Shown: in pieces, positions 46,610 to 57,138 of the stretch
How the letters are laid out: each line of letters begins with the position of its first letter
How positions within the stretch are numbered: position 1 is the stretch's first letter
Origin: Pseudomonadota bacterium
GTDB lineage: Bacteria > Pseudomonadota > Gammaproteobacteria > Burkholderiales > Burkholderiaceae_F
Assembly: GCA_029778535.1 (NCBI GenBank)
Contig: JAKOQB010000041.1
Coordinates: 184,538-248,537, forward strand
Direction: 5' to 3'
DNA length: 64,000 nt
Position numbers and translations under genes: made by a program
The notes under the pieces: generated by a model
What the model saw: only the letters and a program-made list of their open reading frames with translations
Database searches by the model: none
What the model was told of the DNA's origin: nothing

Positions 46610-48283
46610 CTATTTGCCCTCCTGGCCGACCCACGACTTCACGACGTTGGCGACCGTGGCCGGATCGTTGCGCGCGAGCTGCCGCATCTGCTCCAGCGGC
46701 GTCAGTTGCTGGCCGGGCGGCTGCGCGGCGGGCTGCGCTTGCGGAGGCGGCGCGGCGATCACGCGCGGCGCGTTGGCGATCGATTTGAGCGCCGGCCGCA
46801 CCACGCCGAAGACGACGGTCAGCGTCAGCAGCAGGAACAGCACGGCCTTGCCGGTTTCCTTCGCCAGCGTGACCACGTCGGGCTGCTTCCAGAACGGCAC
46901 CGCCTCGGGGACGAGCGCCTCGGGCTGCGAGAACGCGGCGTTGACGACGTTGACCGAATCGCCGCGCTGCTGACTGAAGCCCATCGCTTCCTTGACCAGC
47001 GCGTTGATGTTCTGCATTTCCTTGTCCGACAGCGCCTCGCTCTTGACGGCCGGCGTCCTGGCATCGCCGCCTTTGGTCGCGCCCTTGGCATCCGCGCCCT
47101 TCGCGTCCGCCGCCGGCGGCGGTACTGCGACGGTGCGGTGATTGACGACCACCGCCGCGGTCAGCCGCCGGATCTGGCCGGAGGCGACGACCGTGCGGCG
47201 CACGTTCTTGTCGACCTCATAGTTGGTCACCGCCTCGCGGCGCGAGCTGCCCGCTGCCTGCGCTTGCGCGGGATTCAGCGCGGCGGCGCTGCCGTTGATC
47301 GGCGCGGTCGGCGGCACCGGCGGCTGGTTCGACAGCGCGCCCGGAACACCGGCGGGCGTCGCCGAGCCGGGCTGCAACGCATCGGAAGTGGACTGCGAGC
47401 GGATCGCGGCCTTCGCGTCCGCGCCCTGGTTGGGCGCGTATGTCTCCGCCATCTGCTCGACCTGGGAGAAGTCGACGTCGGCGGTCACCTGCGCGCGCAC
47501 GTTGCCGCGGCCGACGATCGGCTCGAGGATGTCCTCGATGCGCTTGATGGTCGCCGCCTCGATCGTGGCCACGTAGTCGAGTTGCGCGGGATCCATCCCG
47601 GCGGCGTTGTCGCGCTGATTGGCGAGCAGGTTGCCCTGCTGGTCGACCACCGATACGTTCTTCGGGGCGAGCTCCGGCACCGACGACGACACCAGATGCA
47701 CGATGCCGGCGACCTGCGTGCGGTCGAGCGTCTTGCCCGGATGCAGCTGCAGCAGCACCGACGCGGTCGGCGGCTGCTTGTCGCGCAGGAAGCCCGACTG
47801 CTTGGGCAGCGCCAGATGCACGCGCGCCGCCGCCACCGGTGACAGCGCCTGGATCGAGCGCGACAGCTCGCCTTCGAGCGCGCGCTGGTAATTGACCTGC
47901 TCCTGGAACTGGGTGACGCCGAACTTCTGCGTCTCCATCAGCTCGAAGCCGACGATCGAGCCCTTCGGCAGGCCCTGCGACGCGAGCTTCAGCCGCGCCT
48001 CGTGCACCTTGTCGGCGGGCACCAGCACCGTGCCGCCGTCGGCGTTCTTGTATGGAATGTTCATCTGCGACAGCGCCGCGATCACCGCGCCGCCGTCGCG
48101 ATCCGACAGATTCGTGAACAGCACGCGAAAGGTCGCGCTCGCGCTCCACAGCCAGCTCGCGACGATCAGCGCGACCATCGCGGCGGCGCCCATCAGCAGC
48201 ATGCCGACCGTGCGCGGGGCAAAGCGCCCGAGCGCGCCCGGCGCCGGCTGCAACGTGCTCTGTACGACTGCCGTGTTTTCCAT
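46610..48283 (-). CDS. fliF: Flagellar MS-ring protein FliF
   Basis: 557 residues from the ATG at 48283, the normal FliF size; longer starts exist (48343, 48400) but none has a clear ribosome site. Membrane spans are near 28-50 (TVGMLLMGAAAMVALIVASW) and near 450-472 (GKAVLFLLLTLTVVFGVVRP). The ring-building segments include VLFTNLSDRDGGAVIAALSQ, ALSPVAAARVHLALPKQSGF and the C-terminal FliG-binding tail ending RNDPATVANVVKSWVGQEGK. FliF forms the MS ring around the export gate. Confidence 0.95.
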   Translation of the reverse strand: MENTAVVQSTLQPAPGALGRFAPRTVGMLLMGAAAMVALIVASWLWSASATFRVLFTNLSDRDGGAVIAALSQMNIPYKNADGGTVLVPADKVHEARLKLASQGLPKGSIVGFELMETQKFGVTQFQEQVNYQRALEGELSRSIQALSPVAAARVHLALPKQSGFLRDKQPPTASVLLQLHPGKTLDRTQVAGIVHLVSSSVPELAPKNVSVVDQQGNLLANQRDNAAGMDPAQLDYVATIEAATIKRIEDILEPIVGRGNVRAQVTADVDFSQVEQMAETYAPNQGADAKAAIRSQSTSDALQPGSATPAGVPGALSNQPPVPPTAPINGSAAALNPAQAQAAGSSRREAVTNYEVDKNVRRTVVASGQIRRLTAAVVVNHRTVAVPPPAADAKGADAKGATKGGDARTPAVKSEALSDKEMQNINALVKEAMGFSQQRGDSVNVVNAAFSQPEALVPEAVPFWKQPDVVTLAKETGKAVLFLLLTLTVVFGVVRPALKSIANAPRVIAAPPPQAQPAAQPPGQQLTPLEQMRQLARNDPATVANVVKSWVGQEGK

Positions 48284-48333
48284 TGTTGGTTCGACCGTTG
48301 AAGTCGCCGTCCGGACCACCGTCGGCGATACCG

Positions 48334-48359
48334 ACCGCGGCATTATTCGTGCGGCTTGA
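48334..48359 (-). promoter_or_regulatory. Promoter-like motif upstream of fliF
   Basis: On the minus strand CCTCAAGCCGCACGAATAAT then GCCGCGG parallels the fliL promoter (CCTCAAG, CGAATAAT, GCCG), about 50 bp before the fliF ATG. As a sigma-28 site it would have a 10-bp spacer and a poor -10, so it may instead be a shared FlhDC-dependent class II element. The rest of the 258-bp fliF-fliE gap shows only a lone GCCGATAA at 48372 facing fliE. Confidence 0.4.
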
Positions 48360-48541
48360 GGGTCTGAAAGCGCCGATAAGGCGGGCAATTCGCGACCCAT
48401 TTCGCGCGCCTGTAAGGCTTCTTCCTACATCCCGCGGGCGCGCCGAATTGCGCCCCGATTGACCGGCATTTCGTGCCACTACCTAGTGCCGGGGCTCGGT
48501 ACTGTCGCCGTGTCTCGACGCGCATCGCGCCAGGAGTGCCG

Positions 48542-48844
48542 ATGGACATCAACTCGATCAACGGCCGGATCGCGAACGCGGTCGGCGCACTCGCGGGCGG
48601 CGTGCCGCCGGCGGGCAAGGGGGCCGATTTCGTCGCCTCGCTCGACGCGGCGCTGAAGTCGGTCAGCCGCGCGCAGAACGACGCCGCCGAACTGCAGCGC
48701 CAGTTCCAGCTCGAGAACCCCAACGTCAGCCTGGAGGAAACGATGATCGCGATGAACAAGTCGCAGCTCACGTTCCAGGCCGCGGTGCAGGTGCGCAACA
48801 GGCTGGTGCAGGCGTATGAGCAAGTGATGAACATGCCGGTTTAG
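48542..48844 (+). CDS. fliE: Flagellar hook-basal body protein FliE
   Basis: 100 residues. ADFVASLDAALKSVSRAQND and NPNVSLEETMIAMNKSQLTF and the end VRNRLVQAYEQVMNMPV are diagnostic. FliE joins the MS ring and rod and is exported. ATG with AGGAG upstream. It is divergent from fliF, the usual layout in beta- and gammaproteobacteria. Confidence 0.95.
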   Translation: MDINSINGRIANAVGALAGGVPPAGKGADFVASLDAALKSVSRAQNDAAELQRQFQLENPNVSLEETMIAMNKSQLTFQAAVQVRNRLVQAYEQVMNMPV

Positions 48845-48866
48845 CGCCGGCGCAGGGGAGGACACG

Positions 48867-50813
48867 ATGAAGACATCGGCCCTGCCCCGCCGCCTGCCGC
48901 TCGCGCTGGCCGTCGCCGCGTGCTGCGTCGGAGCGGCGCCGGCGGCCACACGCGACCTGACCGCGCTGTCGCTCGAGCAACTGACGCAGATCGAGGTCTA
49001 CGGCGTATCCAAGGCGCAGGAGCGGCTGCTCGACGCGCCGGCGTCGGTCAGCGTGATCACGGCCGACCAGATCCGCGCATTCGGCTACCGCACGCTGGCC
49101 GACATCATCGGCTCGGCGCGCGGGTTCTTTTCGCATGACGACCGGGCCTACACCTGGATCGGCGTGCGCGGCTTCGCGCCGGTGGGCGACTACAACACGC
49201 GCATCCTGGTGCTGATCGACGGCAACCGCGCCAACGACAACGTGTTCGAGGCGGCAGCCGTCGGCACCGAAGGCGTGATCGACGTCGAACTGATCGACCG
49301 CGTCGAGGTGATCCGCGGGCCAAGCTCGTCCGTATACGGGACCAGCGCTTTCTTCGGCGTGATCAATATCGTGACCAAGGACGCGGCGGCCAATTCGGTC
49401 GCAGGACGGGTGGGATCGGGGCGCGAACGCGGCGGCGCGGCCACGGTCGCCGGCGGCTTCAACGGCGGACGTTATCTGCTGCGCGCGTCGCGCACGGTCA
49501 GCGCCGGGCAGGACGTCGAACTGCTGCCTGATGGGGGGCGATTCAGCGGCGTCGACGGCATGACGCTCACGCGTGTCTTTGCCAAGGTACAGCAAGGCGG
49601 GTGGCGCCTGGATCTGGGAACGATGCAGCGGCACAAGGACGCGGGCTACGGCCTGTACGGCACCGATCCGGGCGACCGCCGCGCGTACACGGTCGACGCG
49701 TACACGTTCGCCGACTTGCGCCATGCGGGTCGTCTGCGGGCAGACTTGGATTGGAGCGCTCGGGTGTTCTACGGCGATACGCCGTACCGGGACCGGTACG
49801 TTTTCTCCGGCGACGTCACGCGCGACTGGTTTCCGGGCCGCTGGGCCGGGACCGAGTGGCAGGTCACGCACCGGCTTTCGGCGGCGCATCGGTTCGTCGC
49901 CGGATTCGAAGCATCGCGCGACATTCAGAGCGGAATCCGGACGCTGTCCGATGCATCCGGCGAGCTGGTCAACGTGCGCCGCAGCGGCAGTCGCACAGGC
50001 GTCTTCGTGCAGGACGACTTCAAGTGGAGCGACGCGTTCTCGTCCAGCCTCGGCGCGCGCCACGATCACGTCAAAGGCTTGTCGGAAACGAGCCCGCGCT
50101 TGGCGCTGATCTGGCGCACCACGCCCGCCAGCGCGCTGAAACTGCTGGCCGGCAGCGCGTTCCGCGCGCCGTCGACCTACGAGGGCAACTACGCGATCCC
50201 CGGCTACTACCTGGCCAATCCCGATCTGAAATCGGAGAAGATCCGCACGCTCGATCTGGATTTCGAAACCGCGCTCGGCGAGTCGGGCCGTTTCGCGCTG
50301 ACCGCGTACCGCTACCGCGCCACAAACCTGATCAATCTGGTCGACGCGACCGGCGGCGGCGAACTGCAGTACCGCAACGTCGGCGTCGCTACCGCGCGCG
50401 GCGTGGACCTCGAGCTCGAGCAGGCGGTGCTGCCGGTGCTGCGGCTGCGCGGCGTGCTGTCGTATTCGCACGCCGAAGACGGCGAGGGCCGGCATCTGCT
50501 GAATTCGCCGCGGCGGGTCGCACGCGCGAGCGCGCTGTGGCAGATGACGCCGACCGGCTGGCGCGCCGGCGTTGAGGCGCGGTACGTCGATCGCCGCGAG
50601 GTCGAGTCAGGCCGCATCGCCGCGTACACGGTCGCGAACCTGACGCTGACCAGCCCCGAGGCGCGCGGCGCGCCGGATCTGAGCTTCAGCGTGCGCAATC
50701 TGTTCGATCGCCGCTACGGCGATCCGATCGAAGCGCCGGGCTTGCCGTCGATGCCGCAGGCCGTTTCGCAGCCCGGACGCACCTGGACGGTCAGGGTCGC
50801 GTATTCATTTTGA
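48867..50813 (+). CDS. TonB-dependent receptor
   Basis: 648 residues. Signal peptide about 1-27; an EQLTQIEVYGVSK segment follows in the place of a TonB box. The plug domain is visible as PASVSVITADQIRAFGYRTL through VEVIRGPSSSVYGTSAFFGV to INIVTK, then a 22-strand-type barrel ending in the aromatic VAYSF. The plug resembles the group found ahead of YfiR and hybrid-kinase genes, where it may bring a signal or ligand to a sensory system rather than iron. Ligand unknown. GGGGAGG precedes the ATG. Confidence 0.92.
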   Translation: MKTSALPRRLPLALAVAACCVGAAPAATRDLTALSLEQLTQIEVYGVSKAQERLLDAPASVSVITADQIRAFGYRTLADIIGSARGFFSHDDRAYTWIGVRGFAPVGDYNTRILVLIDGNRANDNVFEAAAVGTEGVIDVELIDRVEVIRGPSSSVYGTSAFFGVINIVTKDAAANSVAGRVGSGRERGGAATVAGGFNGGRYLLRASRTVSAGQDVELLPDGGRFSGVDGMTLTRVFAKVQQGGWRLDLGTMQRHKDAGYGLYGTDPGDRRAYTVDAYTFADLRHAGRLRADLDWSARVFYGDTPYRDRYVFSGDVTRDWFPGRWAGTEWQVTHRLSAAHRFVAGFEASRDIQSGIRTLSDASGELVNVRRSGSRTGVFVQDDFKWSDAFSSSLGARHDHVKGLSETSPRLALIWRTTPASALKLLAGSAFRAPSTYEGNYAIPGYYLANPDLKSEKIRTLDLDFETALGESGRFALTAYRYRATNLINLVDATGGGELQYRNVGVATARGVDLELEQAVLPVLRLRGVLSYSHAEDGEGRHLLNSPRRVARASALWQMTPTGWRAGVEARYVDRREVESGRIAAYTVANLTLTSPEARGAPDLSFSVRNLFDRRYGDPIEAPGLPSMPQAVSQPGRTWTVRVAYSF

Positions 50814-50820
50814 GGATCGC

Positions 50821-51366
50821 GTGGCCGCCCTTCGCTACGTGATCGCCTGCGCCGCGGCGCTCGGCTGCGCGCTGCTCGCCGGCGGCGGCAGCGCGCGCGC
50901 GCAGCCGGTGTCGGAGAGCGAGATCAAGGCGTCGTACCTGTTCAATTTCGCGCGCTTCACCGAGTGGCCGGCCAGCGCGTTCGCCGCACCGGGCGCGCCG
51001 CTGACGCTGTGCGTGGCGGGGGCCGATCCGCTCGCCGGCGCGCTCGCCGGCATCGACCGCAAGAGCGTGGAGCGGCGCGAACTGCAGGTGCGCTTGAACG
51101 TGACGGCCGCGCAGGCGCGCGGCTGCCATCTGCTGTTCGTTCCGGAGGCGGAGGCGGCGCAGCTCGGCGCGCTGTCGCGCGCGCTCGCCGGCGCTCCGGT
51201 GCTGCTGATCGGCGACGGCGCGGGCCGGATCGACGACGGCGTGATGATCGAGCTGCGCCCGCAGGGGCGCCGGCTCGCTTTCGCGGTCAACCTGGCGGCT
51301 GCGCGCCAGGCGAATCTCAAGCTGTCGTCGCAGATGCTGAAGCTCGCGCTCGAGGTGCGCGAATGA
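50821..51366 (+). CDS. YfiR-family periplasmic protein (DUF4154)
   Basis: 181 residues from GTG. Signal peptide about 1-28 (ending SARAQ). [20 protein letters not shown] is the family opening; [17 protein letters not shown] and [20 protein letters not shown] close it. YfiR proteins bind and inhibit a membrane partner (in Pseudomonas the cyclase YfiN). Here the partner is most likely the giant kinase whose start overlaps this gene (ATGA). It starts 7 bp after the receptor gene, so the three form an operon. Confidence 0.9.
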   Translation: MAALRYVIACAAALGCALLAGGGSARAQPVSESEIKASYLFNFARFTEWPASAFAAPGAPLTLCVAGADPLAGALAGIDRKSVERRELQVRLNVTAAQARGCHLLFVPEAEAAQLGALSRALAGAPVLLIGDGAGRIDDGVMIELRPQGRRLAFAVNLAAARQANLKLSSQMLKLALEVRE

Positions 51367-54300
51367 ACCGGCGGCGCGCACGGCCGGCGGGATGGCCGAT
51401 CGGCCGCAAGATCCTCGCGATCATGCTGCTCGCGACGCTGATCGCGCTCGCGGTCAGCGCACTGATCGGCGCCGCGACCACCTATCTGCACGAGCGGCGC
51501 GAGCTCGAGAACAACATTCAGATCACCGCGCGCCTGATCGCGCACAACGCCAGCGCCGCGCTGGCGTTCGGCGACCGCGACGAATTGCAGCGCCAGCTCG
51601 ACGCGCTCGCGCTGCATCCGGAATTCCGCTCCGCCCGCATCGACAGCGTGCGCGAAGGCGCCGATTTCGTCCGCTGGCGCGCCGCTGCGGAAGGTGCGGC
51701 ACCGAAGACGCCGGTCGAGCAGCGCGAACCGATCCGGCTGCGCGGCGAGACGATCGGCACGCTGGTCGTCGCGGCCGATCTGTCGGAGCTGGAGGAGGCG
51801 CTGCTGCTGGACACCGGCGTGCGCGTGCTCGGCACCGTGCTGGCGCTCGCGCTCGTGTGGTGGCCATGCGTCTGGCTGGTGCGCTCGATTACGCACCCGT
51901 TGGTGGCGCTGGCCGAAACGGCGCATCGCGCCGGCACGCAGGCCAACTACACGCTGCGCGCGGCCAGTCAGGGCGAGGACGAGGTCGGGCAGCTGGTCGA
52001 CGACTTCAACCGGATGCTCGAACAGATCGAGGCGCGCGACCGCGAGCTGGCGCGCCATCGCGAACGGCTGGAGGCCGAAGTCGATGCGCGCACCGCCGAA
52101 CTGCGCGCCGCCAAGGAGCGAGCGGAAGCGGCGAGCGAGGCGAAGACGCGCTTCCTGGCGACGATGAGCCACGAGATCCGCACGCCGATGAACGGCATCA
52201 TCGGCATGACGCAGTTGCTGCAACAGCCCGACGACGGCCAGCGCACGCGCTACGTGCAGGTCATCGAAAGCTCGGCGCAGACGCTGCTGCGGATCATCAA
52301 CGACATCCTCGACTTCTCCCGCATCGAGGCCGGGCGGCTGGAGCTGGCGCCGTTCGCGTTCTCGCCGCGCCAGATGCTGAACGACACGGTGGCGCTGTTC
52401 GGCGAATCGGCCTCGGCCCGCGGCACGCTGCTGACGGCGCGGTCGCGCATCGACGTGGGCGAGCAGGCGCTCGCCGACGGCCATCGCGTGCGCCAGGTGC
52501 TGACCAATCTGATCGGCAACGCGGTCAAGTTCACCGAGCGCGGCACGATCGGCGTCGCGATGGACTGGCTCGAGCGGCCCGCGCCGCAGCGCGCCGGCCG
52601 TCTGCGTGTCACGATCGACGATACCGGCATCGGCATTGCGCCGGAGGCGCTGGCGCGGCTGTTCCAGCCGTTCGAGCAGGCCGACAGCTCGATGTCGCGC
52701 CGCTTCGGCGGCTCCGGCCTCGGGCTGACGATCACGCGCCGGCTGCTCGATCTGATGGGCGGAACGATCGACGTGCGCAGCCGGGTCGGCGCGGGGACGA
52801 CGGTGACGGTCGAGGTGCCGATGCAGTGGGCGCCGCCGCCCGCGCTGGAGGCCCCCGCCTCCGCCGGGACGCCGACGGTGGCGCAGCCGCGGCCGCTCGC
52901 GGTGCTGCTGGTCGAGGACAACCCGGTGAACCAGTTGCTGGCGGGCGAAATGCTGAAGAAGCTCGACTGCACGGTCACGCTCGCCGCCAACGGGCTGGAG
53001 GCCGTCGACCAGGCGACCGGCCGCGACTGGGATCTGGTGCTGATGGACTGGCAGTTGCCCGGCATCGACGGACTCGAAGCCACACGCCGCATCCGCGCCT
53101 GGGAAGCCGAACGTCGCCGCGCCCGAGCGCGCATCGTCGCGCTGACCGCCAACGCGATGGCCGGCGACCAGGAGACGTGCCTGGCCGCCGGATGCGACGG
53201 CTACCTGGCCAAGCCGTTCTCGCTCGCCGACCTGAAGGCCGTGATCGCGCGCGCGCGCGCCGGTCGCCTGCGGATGAACGACCGCCCGCCGCCGCGCGCG
53301 ACCGGAGATCGGCGTGCTTTCGCGCGCCTGCAGCGCGCGCACTTCTTCGACTACAACCGCAGCGCGACGACGTACTGGTCGGCTCTGGCGCTGGCCGGCG
53401 CCGTGGTGGTCGCGCTGTCGGTGCGGCAGATCGCGGCGCTGCCCGCGCCTGAAGCGGTGCGCGTGCTGATCGGCGTGGTCACCGCGGCGGTGGTGGGTCT
53501 GTTCACGGTGCGGCTGCCGAACTCCAAGCACTCGATCGCCGCCGGCGACATCTTCATCTTCCTGCTGCTCCTGCTGCACGGTCCCGCCGCGGCGGTGCTG
53601 GGCGCGGCGGCCGAGTCCGCGGTCGCGTCGTCGCGCACGTCGAAACGGCTGACCAGCCGCATCGCCAGCCCCGCGTCGGCCGCGCTGGCGATGTTCGCCG
53701 GCGGCCACCTGTTCGAACTCGCGCTGGCGGGGTTCGAGCGCGTGAACCTCGGCGGCGACGGCACCGTGCTCGCGCTGGTGATGCTGATCGCGGTCGTGCA
53801 CTTCGCGCTCAGCACGACACTGATCACCACGGTCGTGTACCTGAAGCGCCGGCGGCGGCCGACGCTCGCCGAGTGGCTCGGCAACTTCGGCTGGATCGGC
53901 GTCGCCTACGCCGCCAGCGCCTCGATCGCCGGGCTGCTCTATGTGACGTTCCAGAAGTTCGGCGTGCCCACGCTGGTGATCGCGCTGCCGATCATCGCGA
54001 TGTTCCTGACCACGATGCATTATTACTTCGCGCGCCAGGAAGCGGCGGAGAAGGCCGCTCGCGAGCGGGTCGAGGCGGCGGAGCGCGAGGCGGCGCAGGC
54101 GGCGCGGCACGTGCGCGAACTGGAGGCGAGCGAGAAGCGCTTCCAGAGCGCGTTCACCCACGCGTCGATCGGCATGGCGCTGATCGGCGCCGACGGCGCG
54201 GTGCTGCAGGTCAACCCGGCGCTGGCGGCGCTGCTCGGGTGCGCCGAGCGCGAGCTGGTCGGCCGCGCGTTCGCCGACTTCATCGACGCGCGCGACGCGC

Positions 54301-55733
54301 CGCGGCTCGCCGCGCAGATCGACCGGCCCGATCCGCAGCAGTCGCGCGCGTTCGCGCTGGAGCTGCGCTGCCGGCACGCGAGCGGCACCGAGATCTGGGT
54401 CGCGCTGACGAGCGGCTACTTTGCCGAGACCGAATCGGGCGCACCGTGCCTGATCTTCCAGCTGCAGGACATCACCGCGCGCCGCCGCGCGGAGGACGAG
54501 CTGCAGCGCCATCGCGACCAGCTCGAGCGCGAGGTCGAGCTGCGCACCGCCGAGCTGCGCGAGGCGCTGGCGCGCGCCGAGGCCGCGAGCGACGCCAAGA
54601 CGCGCTTCCTGGCGATGATGAGCCACGAGATCCGCACGCCGATGAACGGCGTGATGGGCATGACCGAGCTGCTGCTGCGCACGGCGCTCGACGCGCGCCA
54701 GCGCCTGTATGCGGAGACGATCGACAAGTCGGGCCGCGGGCTGCTGCACATCATCAACGACGTGCTCGACTTCTCTCGCATCGAGGCCGGCCGCATGACG
54801 CTGGAGCCGTTCGCGTTCGCGCCGCGCCAGGTGCTCGACGACACCATCGCGCTGTTCCGCGAGCAGGCGGCGGCCAAGGGCGTCAAGCTGGGCAGCACGA
54901 CCGCGATCGGAGCGGCGGACCAGGTGCTCGCCGATGGCCATCGCGTGCGGCAGGTGCTCGCCAATCTGGTCGGCAATTCGGTGAAGTTCACCGATCGGGG
55001 CTCGGTCCTGGTCGAGATGGACCGGGCGATTGCGCCGGCCGCCGGCCGCGACGACCGCCTGCGCCTGCGCGTGACCGACACCGGCATCGGCATCGCGCCG
55101 GACGCGCTCGAGCGGCTGTTCCAGCCGTTCGAGCAGGGCGACAGTTCGATGTCGCGGCGCTACGGCGGCTCGGGACTCGGGCTCGCGATCACGCGCCGTC
55201 TGCTCGACCTGATGGGCGGGACGATCTCGATCGCGAGCCGGCCGGGCGAGGGCACGTCGATCACGGTCGAGGTGCCGGTGCAGGCGGCGGCGGGCAAGTC
55301 GGTTGCGACGCTGACCGCGGCACCCGACGCCGGCGCCGCGCACGCGGGCGTGCTCGCCGTGCTGCTGGTCGAAGACAACCCCGTCAACGGACTGCTCGCC
55401 AGCGAGATGCTGAAGCGTCTGGCGTGCTCGGTGACGCTGGCCGTCAACGGGCTCGAAGCGGTGGAAAGGGCGACCGTATCCGAGTGGGACCTGGTGCTGA
55501 TGGACTGGCAACTGCCGGGAATCGACGGGCTCGAGGCGACGCGGCGCATCCGCGACTGGGAAGGCGCGCGGCAACGGCCGCGGCTTCCGATCGTGGCGCT
55601 GACGGCCAACGCGATGGCCGGCGACGAGGACCGCTGCCGCGCCGCCGGCTGCGACGGCTATCTCGCCAAGCCGTTTTCGATCGCGCAACTGAAGGCGGTG
55701 CTCGACGAGGTGCGCGTCGCGCGGGCCTGTTAG
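51363..55733 (+). CDS. Tandem fusion of two hybrid sensor histidine kinases
   Basis: 1456 residues in one frame with no stop. First unit: membrane span 17-38, periplasmic domain, second span near 155-180, HAMP, kinase core with phospho-His H270 ([11 protein letters not shown]), ATP-binding motifs DTGIGIAP and GGSGLGLTI, and a receiver with D562 (LMDWQLPG). Second unit from about 638: a multi-span membrane domain ([37 protein letters not shown]), PAS domain (930-1045), phospho-His H1088, kinase core, and receiver with D1381. The two kinase cores are close paralogues. An in-frame ATG at 53274 ([11 protein letters not shown]) could start the second unit alone but has no good ribosome site. Coupled to yfiR. 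Downstream partners are not encoded nearby. Confidence 0.9.
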   Translation: MNRRRARPAGWPIGRKILAIMLLATLIALAVSALIGAATTYLHERRELENNIQITARLIAHNASAALAFGDRDELQRQLDALALHPEFRSARIDSVREGADFVRWRAAAEGAAPKTPVEQREPIRLRGETIGTLVVAADLSELEEALLLDTGVRVLGTVLALALVWWPCVWLVRSITHPLVALAETAHRAGTQANYTLRAASQGEDEVGQLVDDFNRMLEQIEARDRELARHRERLEAEVDARTAELRAAKERAEAASEAKTRFLATMSHEIRTPMNGIIGMTQLLQQPDDGQRTRYVQVIESSAQTLLRIINDILDFSRIEAGRLELAPFAFSPRQMLNDTVALFGESASARGTLLTARSRIDVGEQALADGHRVRQVLTNLIGNAVKFTERGTIGVAMDWLERPAPQRAGRLRVTIDDTGIGIAPEALARLFQPFEQADSSMSRRFGGSGLGLTITRRLLDLMGGTIDVRSRVGAGTTVTVEVPMQWAPPPALEAPASAGTPTVAQPRPLAVLLVEDNPVNQLLAGEMLKKLDCTVTLAANGLEAVDQATGRDWDLVLMDWQLPGIDGLEATRRIRAWEAERRRARARIVALTANAMAGDQETCLAAGCDGYLAKPFSLADLKAVIARARAGRLRMNDRPPPRATGDRRAFARLQRAHFFDYNRSATTYWSALALAGAVVVALSVRQIAALPAPEAVRVLIGVVTAAVVGLFTVRLPNSKHSIAAGDIFIFLLLLLHGPAAAVLGAAAESAVASSRTSKRLTSRIASPASAALAMFAGGHLFELALAGFERVNLGGDGTVLALVMLIAVVHFALSTTLITTVVYLKRRRRPTLAEWLGNFGWIGVAYAASASIAGLLYVTFQKFGVPTLVIALPIIAMFLTTMHYYFARQEAAEKAARERVEAAEREAAQAARHVRELEASEKRFQSAFTHASIGMALIGADGAVLQVNPALAALLGCAERELVGRAFADFIDARDAPRLAAQIDRPDPQQSRAFALELRCRHASGTEIWVALTSGYFAETESGAPCLIFQLQDITARRRAEDELQRHRDQLEREVELRTAELREALARAEAASDAKTRFLAMMSHEIRTPMNGVMGMTELLLRTALDARQRLYAETIDKSGRGLLHIINDVLDFSRIEAGRMTLEPFAFAPRQVLDDTIALFREQAAAKGVKLGSTTAIGAADQVLADGHRVRQVLANLVGNSVKFTDRGSVLVEMDRAIAPAAGRDDRLRLRVTDTGIGIAPDALERLFQPFEQGDSSMSRRYGGSGLGLAITRRLLDLMGGTISIASRPGEGTSITVEVPVQAAAGKSVATLTAAPDAGAAHAGVLAVLLVEDNPVNGLLASEMLKRLACSVTLAVNGLEAVERATVSEWDLVLMDWQLPGIDGLEATRRIRDWEGARQRPRLPIVALTANAMAGDEDRCRAAGCDGYLAKPFSIAQLKAVLDEVRVARAC

Positions 55734-55785
55734 CATTGCCCGGGCCGCCCGCGCGGGGCGGCGTGGCAGGCACGGCGGGACGCAC

Positions 55786-56076
55786 ATGACGGACGAAGGC
55801 AAGCGGATCGACCTGAACGAAGTCGAGCGACTGGTCGAGGCGCTTGAGCGCGACCTCGCGCGCGCGCGCCGCGGCGAGGCCGGCATCGGCGAACTGCGCG
55901 GCGAGGTCGAGCAGCTGCGCGCCACGCTGTCGGCCGAGGACATCGCGCACGCCGACGTGCACCGCGGGCTGCTCGGCGTGCGCGACCGCCTGCACGCGCT
56001 CGGCGACGAACTGTTCGACGACGCGGTCAAGGCCGGCGACTACATCGCCCGGCTCGGGCGCCTGCTCGGCATGTAG
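55786..56076 (+). CDS. Hypothetical helical protein
   Basis: 96 residues, cytosolic, highly charged and helical (VERLVEALERDLARARRGEA, HRGLLGVRDRLHALGDELFD), with heptad-like spacing suggesting a coiled coil. No known motif that I recognise. It follows the kinase gene by 52 bp and precedes an aldo/keto reductase by 21 bp. The codon use is like its neighbours, so it looks real. Confidence 0.6.
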   Translation: MTDEGKRIDLNEVERLVEALERDLARARRGEAGIGELRGEVEQLRATLSAEDIAHADVHRGLLGVRDRLHALGDELFDDAVKAGDYIARLGRLLGM

Positions 56077-56097
56077 CTTTCGCAGCGGAGTCTCTGC

Positions 56098-57123
56098 ATG
56101 CAGTACGTGAACCTCGGCGCGAGCGGGCTCGCGGTCTCTCGCATCGCGCTCGGCATGATGACCTACGGCACGCCGCAGTGGCGGGCGTGGGTGCTCGACG
56201 AGGCGGCGGCGCGGCCGATCGTGCAGCGCGCGGTCGAGCTCGGCATCAACTTCTTCGACACCGCCGACATGTATTCGGGCGGCAGGTCGGAGGAAGTCAC
56301 CGGGCGGCTGCTGCGCGAGTTCGCGCCGCGCGACGAGGTGGTGATCGCCACCAAGGTCTACTTCCCGGTCGAGGTCGGGTTCAAGGGCAGCTTCGCCGCG
56401 TCGGGCGCGCCGAAGCGTCCGAACCGGAGCGGGCTGTCGCGCAAGCGCATCATGGCCGCGATCGATGCGAGCCTGAAGCGGCTCGGCGTCGATCACGTCG
56501 ACCTGTACCAGATCCATCGCTTCGACCCCGACACGCCGGTCGAGGAGACGATGGCGGCGCTGCACGACGTGGTGAGGAGCGGCAAGGCGCGCTATCTGGG
56601 CGCGTCCAGCATGTGGGCGTGGCAGTTCGCGCGGATGCAGCAGGTCGCGCAAGAGCACGGCTGGACGAAGTTCGTGTCGATGCAGAACCACTACAACCTC
56701 GCCTATCGCGAGGAAGAGCGCGAGATGATTCCGCTCTGCCGCGCACAGGGCGTGGGGCTGATCCCGTGGAGCCCGCTGGCGCGCGGTTTTCTCGCCGGCA
56801 ACCGCGGCCGCGCCGACAAGGAGCAAGGCGCGACCGCGCGCGCGCAGACCGACGAGTTCGCGCACCGTCTGTACTACCAGGACGCGGACTTCGCGGTGGT
56901 CGATTCAGTCACCGCGCTGGCGCAGCAGCGCGGCGTCTCAAACGCGAAGATCGCCTACGCGTGGCTGCTGCACAAGCCCGGGGTCACCGCGCCGATCATC
57001 GGCGCCAGCAAGCTGTGGCAGCTCGAGGAGGCCGTCGCGGCGCTCGACGTGAAGCTGTCCGCCGAGGAGATCGCGCAGCTCGAATCGCCGTACCGGCCGC
57101 ATCCGGTGCTCGGGCACACCTGA
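56098..57123 (+). CDS. Aldo/keto reductase
   Basis: 341 residues, TIM-barrel AKR. The tetrad is visible: Asp and Tyr in FFDTADMYSGGRSEEVTG, Lys in EVVIATKVYFP, His in VDLYQIHRFD. The NADPH segment is APIIGASKLWQLEEAVAAL. LGASSMWAWQFARMQ and IPWSPLARGFLAGN place it in the group of YajO/AKR11-13-type reductases with unknown physiological substrates. Convergent with aroD. Confidence 0.9.
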   Translation: MQYVNLGASGLAVSRIALGMMTYGTPQWRAWVLDEAAARPIVQRAVELGINFFDTADMYSGGRSEEVTGRLLREFAPRDEVVIATKVYFPVEVGFKGSFAASGAPKRPNRSGLSRKRIMAAIDASLKRLGVDHVDLYQIHRFDPDTPVEETMAALHDVVRSGKARYLGASSMWAWQFARMQQVAQEHGWTKFVSMQNHYNLAYREEEREMIPLCRAQGVGLIPWSPLARGFLAGNRGRADKEQGATARAQTDEFAHRLYYQDADFAVVDSVTALAQQRGVSNAKIAYAWLLHKPGVTAPIIGASKLWQLEEAVAALDVKLSAEEIAQLESPYRPHPVLGHT

Positions 57124-57138
57124 ACCGCCCGCGCCCGC

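Noticed and set aside
48372..48379. GCCGATAA facing fliE as a full sigma-28 promoter
   Set aside because: The -10 box is perfect but the sequence at the -35 position (GGCTTGAG) does not match, so only the box is mentioned.
48464..48478. TGGCACG on the minus strand before fliF as a sigma-54 promoter
   Set aside because: The spacing to a GC pair is wrong (GG-N8-GC instead of GG-N10-GC), and the rest of the -12 box does not match.
50835..56030. A minus-strand open frame of over 1700 codons opposite the kinase gene
   Set aside because: It is composed of Arg/Ala/Gly/His-rich sequence without domains and lies antisense to a gene with clear kinase motifs. Such frames are usual in very GC-rich DNA.
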